Source: Paenibacillus sp. cl123
GTDB taxonomy: Bacteria; Bacillota; Bacilli; Paenibacillales; NBRC-103111
Direction of reading: 5' to 3'
NCBI RefSeq assembly: GCF_900101595.1
Contig: NZ_FMYY01000008.1
Span: 121,539-185,538 of the forward strand
Length of the DNA stretch: 64,000 bases
Positions 61,623-64,000 of the stretch are shown here, piece after piece; position 1 is the stretch's first letter; every line of letters begins with the position of its first letter. Both the position numbers and the translations under genes were made by a program. A model generated the notes under the pieces. It had not been told where the DNA came from. It saw only the letters and a program-made list of their open reading frames with translations, and searched no databases.

Positions 61623-62666
61623 ATGAAGAAATCATCGACGCTTTTATCTCTGCTTATTGCCGTCCCGCTCGTGCTTGCCGCCTGCGGTACGAAGCCGACG
61701 GAGTCAACGGGAGGCTCTACGGGTGGAAGCGCTCCCGCTGGAGACAAAAAGGTCGTCAAGGTCGGCATCTCGCAGATCGTGGAGCATCCGTCCCTTAACG
61801 CTACGCGCGAAGGCTTCCTGGCTGCATTGAAGGATGGGGGCTACATCGACAAGGACACGATGCAGCTCGATTATCAGAATGCCCAAGGCGACTCTACGAC
61901 TAACCTGACGATCGGTCAGAAGTTTGCCGCCGATAAGAAGGATCTGGTGTTCGCGATTGCGACGCCTTCCGCACAAGCCGTTGTGCAGAACGTGAAGGAC
62001 ACGCCCGTTCTGTTCGGCGCCGTAACCGATCCGGTCAGCGCCAAGCTGGTAGCGCAGCTGGACAAGCCGGGCGGCAACGTTACCGGAGCCGCGGACACGC
62101 ATCCGGACGCCACTCCGAAGCTGATGGATTTCATCGCATCCGAGTTTCCGAAGGTGAAGACCGTAGGGGTGGTCGTGAACGAAGGCGAGCCGAATGCCGC
62201 TTTCATGGTGAAGACGGCTGAGACAGCGCTTGCCAAGCACAATATCAAGGTCGTGAAAGCTTCCGTATCGAACGCATCCGAAGTGAAGCAGGCGGCGGAA
62301 TCGCTTGTCGGCCGGGCTGACGCGATTTTCATCACGCTTGACAATACGGTAGTGAGCGCGGTCGAATCGATTATCAAGGTAGCCAACGATAAGAAAATTC
62401 CGTTTTTCTCCAGTGACCGGGATACCGTCGAGAAGGGCGCTGTCGCTACCTTCGGCTTCAAATACTATGACCATGGTTATCAAGCCGGCAAGATGGCCGT
62501 TGAGATTCTCAAAGGCGCCAAGCCGGGCGATATGAAGGTTACGTATCCGGACAAGCTCGACCTGATCATGAATGCCGACGCCGCCAAGGCGCAAGGCGTG
62601 GAGATCACGGAGTCGATGAAGAGCAAAATGCAAGATAAGAACAACCTGCTGAACGGCGCTAAATAA
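61623..62666 (+). CDS. ABC substrate-binding lipoprotein (PF04392/TrpX-like)
   Basis: A 347-residue lipoprotein; lipobox VLAAC with C21, a Gly/Ser/Thr-rich linker, then a periplasmic-binding-protein type 1 fold (about 45-345) with GISQIVEHPSLNATREGF and the PGGNVTG segment typical of PF04392. Members bind aromatic amino acids or other small ligands. GGGGGG precedes the ATG. No T-box or other leader was found, unlike tryptophan-regulated relatives. Confidence 0.93.
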   Translation: MKKSSTLLSLLIAVPLVLAACGTKPTESTGGSTGGSAPAGDKKVVKVGISQIVEHPSLNATREGFLAALKDGGYIDKDTMQLDYQNAQGDSTTNLTIGQKFAADKKDLVFAIATPSAQAVVQNVKDTPVLFGAVTDPVSAKLVAQLDKPGGNVTGAADTHPDATPKLMDFIASEFPKVKTVGVVVNEGEPNAAFMVKTAETALAKHNIKVVKASVSNASEVKQAAESLVGRADAIFITLDNTVVSAVESIIKVANDKKIPFFSSDRDTVEKGAVATFGFKYYDHGYQAGKMAVEILKGAKPGDMKVTYPDKLDLIMNADAAKAQGVEITESMKSKMQDKNNLLNGAK

Positions 62667-62700
62667 GCTTACATTTACCTCTGCAGCCGAGGTAATCATC

Positions 62701-62753
62701 GAAGCGGGGGTGGCCTCTCTTGTATGCAAAGAGATGCTGCTCCCGCTTCTTTT
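62701..62753 (+). terminator. Intra-operon attenuator hairpin
   Basis: GAAGCGGG (62701-62708) pairs with CCCGCTTC (62742-62749), followed by TTTT. It lies between the binding-protein and permease genes and should make the binding protein the more abundant product. Confidence 0.65.
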
Positions 62754-62772
62754 ACGATAGGGGGATAACATA

Positions 62773-63684
62773 ATGGGTTCCGCTTTATTGGGTTCCGTGG
62801 AACTGGGCTTGCTGTATGCGATTATGGCGCTGGGCGTTTATTTGACGTTCCGGATTCTTGATTTTCCGGATTTGACGGTTGACGGCAGCTTCACTACCGG
62901 AGCCGCGATCGCCGCTGTGATGATTGCGGCCGGACAATCGCCGCTGCTGGCCAGCTTGGCCGCTTTTGCCGGCGGACTTGTCGCAGGGGCCTGCACCGGT
63001 CTGCTGCACACGAAGGGCAAGATCAATGCCCTGCTGTCGGGCATTCTGATGATGATCGCGCTGTACACGATTAACCTGCGGATTATGGGCAAGTCCAACA
63101 TCCCGCTGCTTGGCGTCGACACGCTGCTGACGGATGTCAATGTCCTGCTGGTTATGCCGGTCGTCGTCGCCTTGATCAAAATTGCGCTCGACTGGTTCCT
63201 TCGCACGGACCTCGGTCTGGCGCTCCGGGCGACGGGCGACAATCCGCGCATGATCCGCAGCTTCGGCGTCAATACGGACAATACGATCATCGTCGGCGTC
63301 AGCTTGTCCAACGGGCTGGTCGCTTTGTCGGGCGCGCTCGTCGCTCAATATTCGGCTTTTACCGATATTACGATGGGGATCGGGATGATCGTTATCGGGT
63401 TGGCTTCGGTCATTATCGGTGAGGCGCTGTTCGGCGCGCGCACGGTAGTCCGCGCTACGCTGGCCGTCGTGCTGGGAGCGATCGTCTATCGCTTGATCGT
63501 TGCCATAGCGCTGCGGGTCGGACTGGAGCCGACGGATATGAAGCTGATGACGGCATTGATCGTGATCATTGCATTAACGCTGCCGCTCGTTCGCAAGTCG
63601 CTGCGGCAGAAGGCGCTAATGCGCCGGAGAGCTGAAGAGCTGCGGGCACGCGGTTCCCGGCCGCCACAGGAGGTGAAACGCTGA
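62773..63684 (+). CDS. ABC permease (BPD_transp_2 type)
   Basis: A 303-residue permease with eight or more helices, including FRTDLGLALRATGDNPRM, a motif of the branched-chain-amino-acid/ribose-type permeases. It forms the membrane channel for the upstream binding protein. Its stop overlaps the ATPase start (ATGA type). Confidence 0.93.
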   Translation: MGSALLGSVELGLLYAIMALGVYLTFRILDFPDLTVDGSFTTGAAIAAVMIAAGQSPLLASLAAFAGGLVAGACTGLLHTKGKINALLSGILMMIALYTINLRIMGKSNIPLLGVDTLLTDVNVLLVMPVVVALIKIALDWFLRTDLGLALRATGDNPRMIRSFGVNTDNTIIVGVSLSNGLVALSGALVAQYSAFTDITMGIGMIVIGLASVIIGEALFGARTVVRATLAVVLGAIVYRLIVAIALRVGLEPTDMKLMTALIVIIALTLPLVRKSLRQKALMRRRAEELRARGSRPPQEVKR

Positions 63685-64000
63685 TGCTGCGGATCGAGCA
63701 AGTTACCAAGCTGTTTAATCCGGGCACGCCTGATGAGAAGGTCGCGTTGTCCGGCATCAATCTTCATCTGAAGGATGGCGATTTTGTCACCGTCATCGGC
63801 AGCAACGGGGCAGGCAAATCGACGCTGATGAATATCGTCTCGGGCGTCATGCCGCCTGATCTGGGCCGTGTCTGGATCGACGGCAAGCAGGTGGACGGGC
63901 TGGCGGAGTTCCGCCGCAGCGCATGGATCGGACGCGTCTTCCAGGACCCGATGGCCGGTACAGCGCCGACGATGACGATTCAGGAAAATCTGGCGATGGC
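63684..64000 (+). CDS. ABC importer ATP-binding protein (partial)
   Basis: The first 105 residues of an ATPase cut by the window end. Walker A is GSNGAGKST at residues 39-47 and a Q-loop VFQDP follows near 89. ATG 63684 follows AGGAGG. It is the energising subunit of the preceding binding protein and permease. Confidence 0.93.
   Translation, partial: MLRIEQVTKLFNPGTPDEKVALSGINLHLKDGDFVTVIGSNGAGKSTLMNIVSGVMPPDLGRVWIDGKQVDGLAEFRRSAWIGRVFQDPMAGTAPTMTIQENLAM

Overview
The window is chromosomal DNA of a GC-rich, endospore-forming Firmicute, most likely a Paenibacillus or close relative. This is inferred from a gerA-type germination operon, an S-layer-homology (SLH) protein, Firmicute-type ribosome binding sites, a bacterial nitric oxide synthase, and repeated LplB/YtcP-type sugar importers paired with membrane-spanning AraC regulators. 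No rRNA, tRNA, CRISPR array, insertion sequence or prophage was recognised.

Layout. 1-5 kb: a 52-bp-period repeat array, an esterase, a DUF1450 protein behind a Fur-box-like site, a Gfo/Idh/MocA oxidoreductase, a four-helix membrane protein, then a class-I cyclic-di-GMP riboswitch with a terminator in front of a 55-codon orphan ORF, and a YhfP-type quinone oxidoreductase. 5.1-12.2 kb: one operon with a two-component system (YesN/YesM type), a lipoprotein binding protein, two permeases and a glycerophosphodiesterase. 12.2-25.4 kb: a decayed diguanylate cyclase, an MFS transporter, a CheY-like protein, an acetyltransferase, NO synthase, a heterodimeric ABC exporter, an LTA-synthase-like sulfatase, an FHA/winged-helix protein, a MurA homologue with the active-site Cys replaced by Asp, and a DUF1294 protein. 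25.4-26.3 kb is a gene-free, repeat-rich stretch.

26.3-52.2 kb looks like a glycan-utilisation region. It has two membrane-bound AraC regulators, two binding-protein/permease sets, a GH29 fucosidase, a 2779-residue SLH-anchored protein joining a heparinase-II-like lyase to a GH123/DUF4091-like glycosidase, then NagA and a ROK kinase. The proposed logic is depolymerisation at the cell surface, import of oligosaccharides, intracellular trimming, then entry of N-acetylamino sugars into metabolism. An L,D-transpeptidase and Ndk sit inside this stretch and look unrelated.

52.3-64 kb: a GerA-C-small-B germination operon, an APH-family kinase, an M29 aminopeptidase, an AbrB-type membrane protein, a TagO/WecA-type transferase, a small membrane protein, and a three-gene ABC importer (binding protein, permease, ATPase) cut by the window end. 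None of the three sugar importers carries its own ATPase, so they probably share an MsmX-type ATPase encoded elsewhere.
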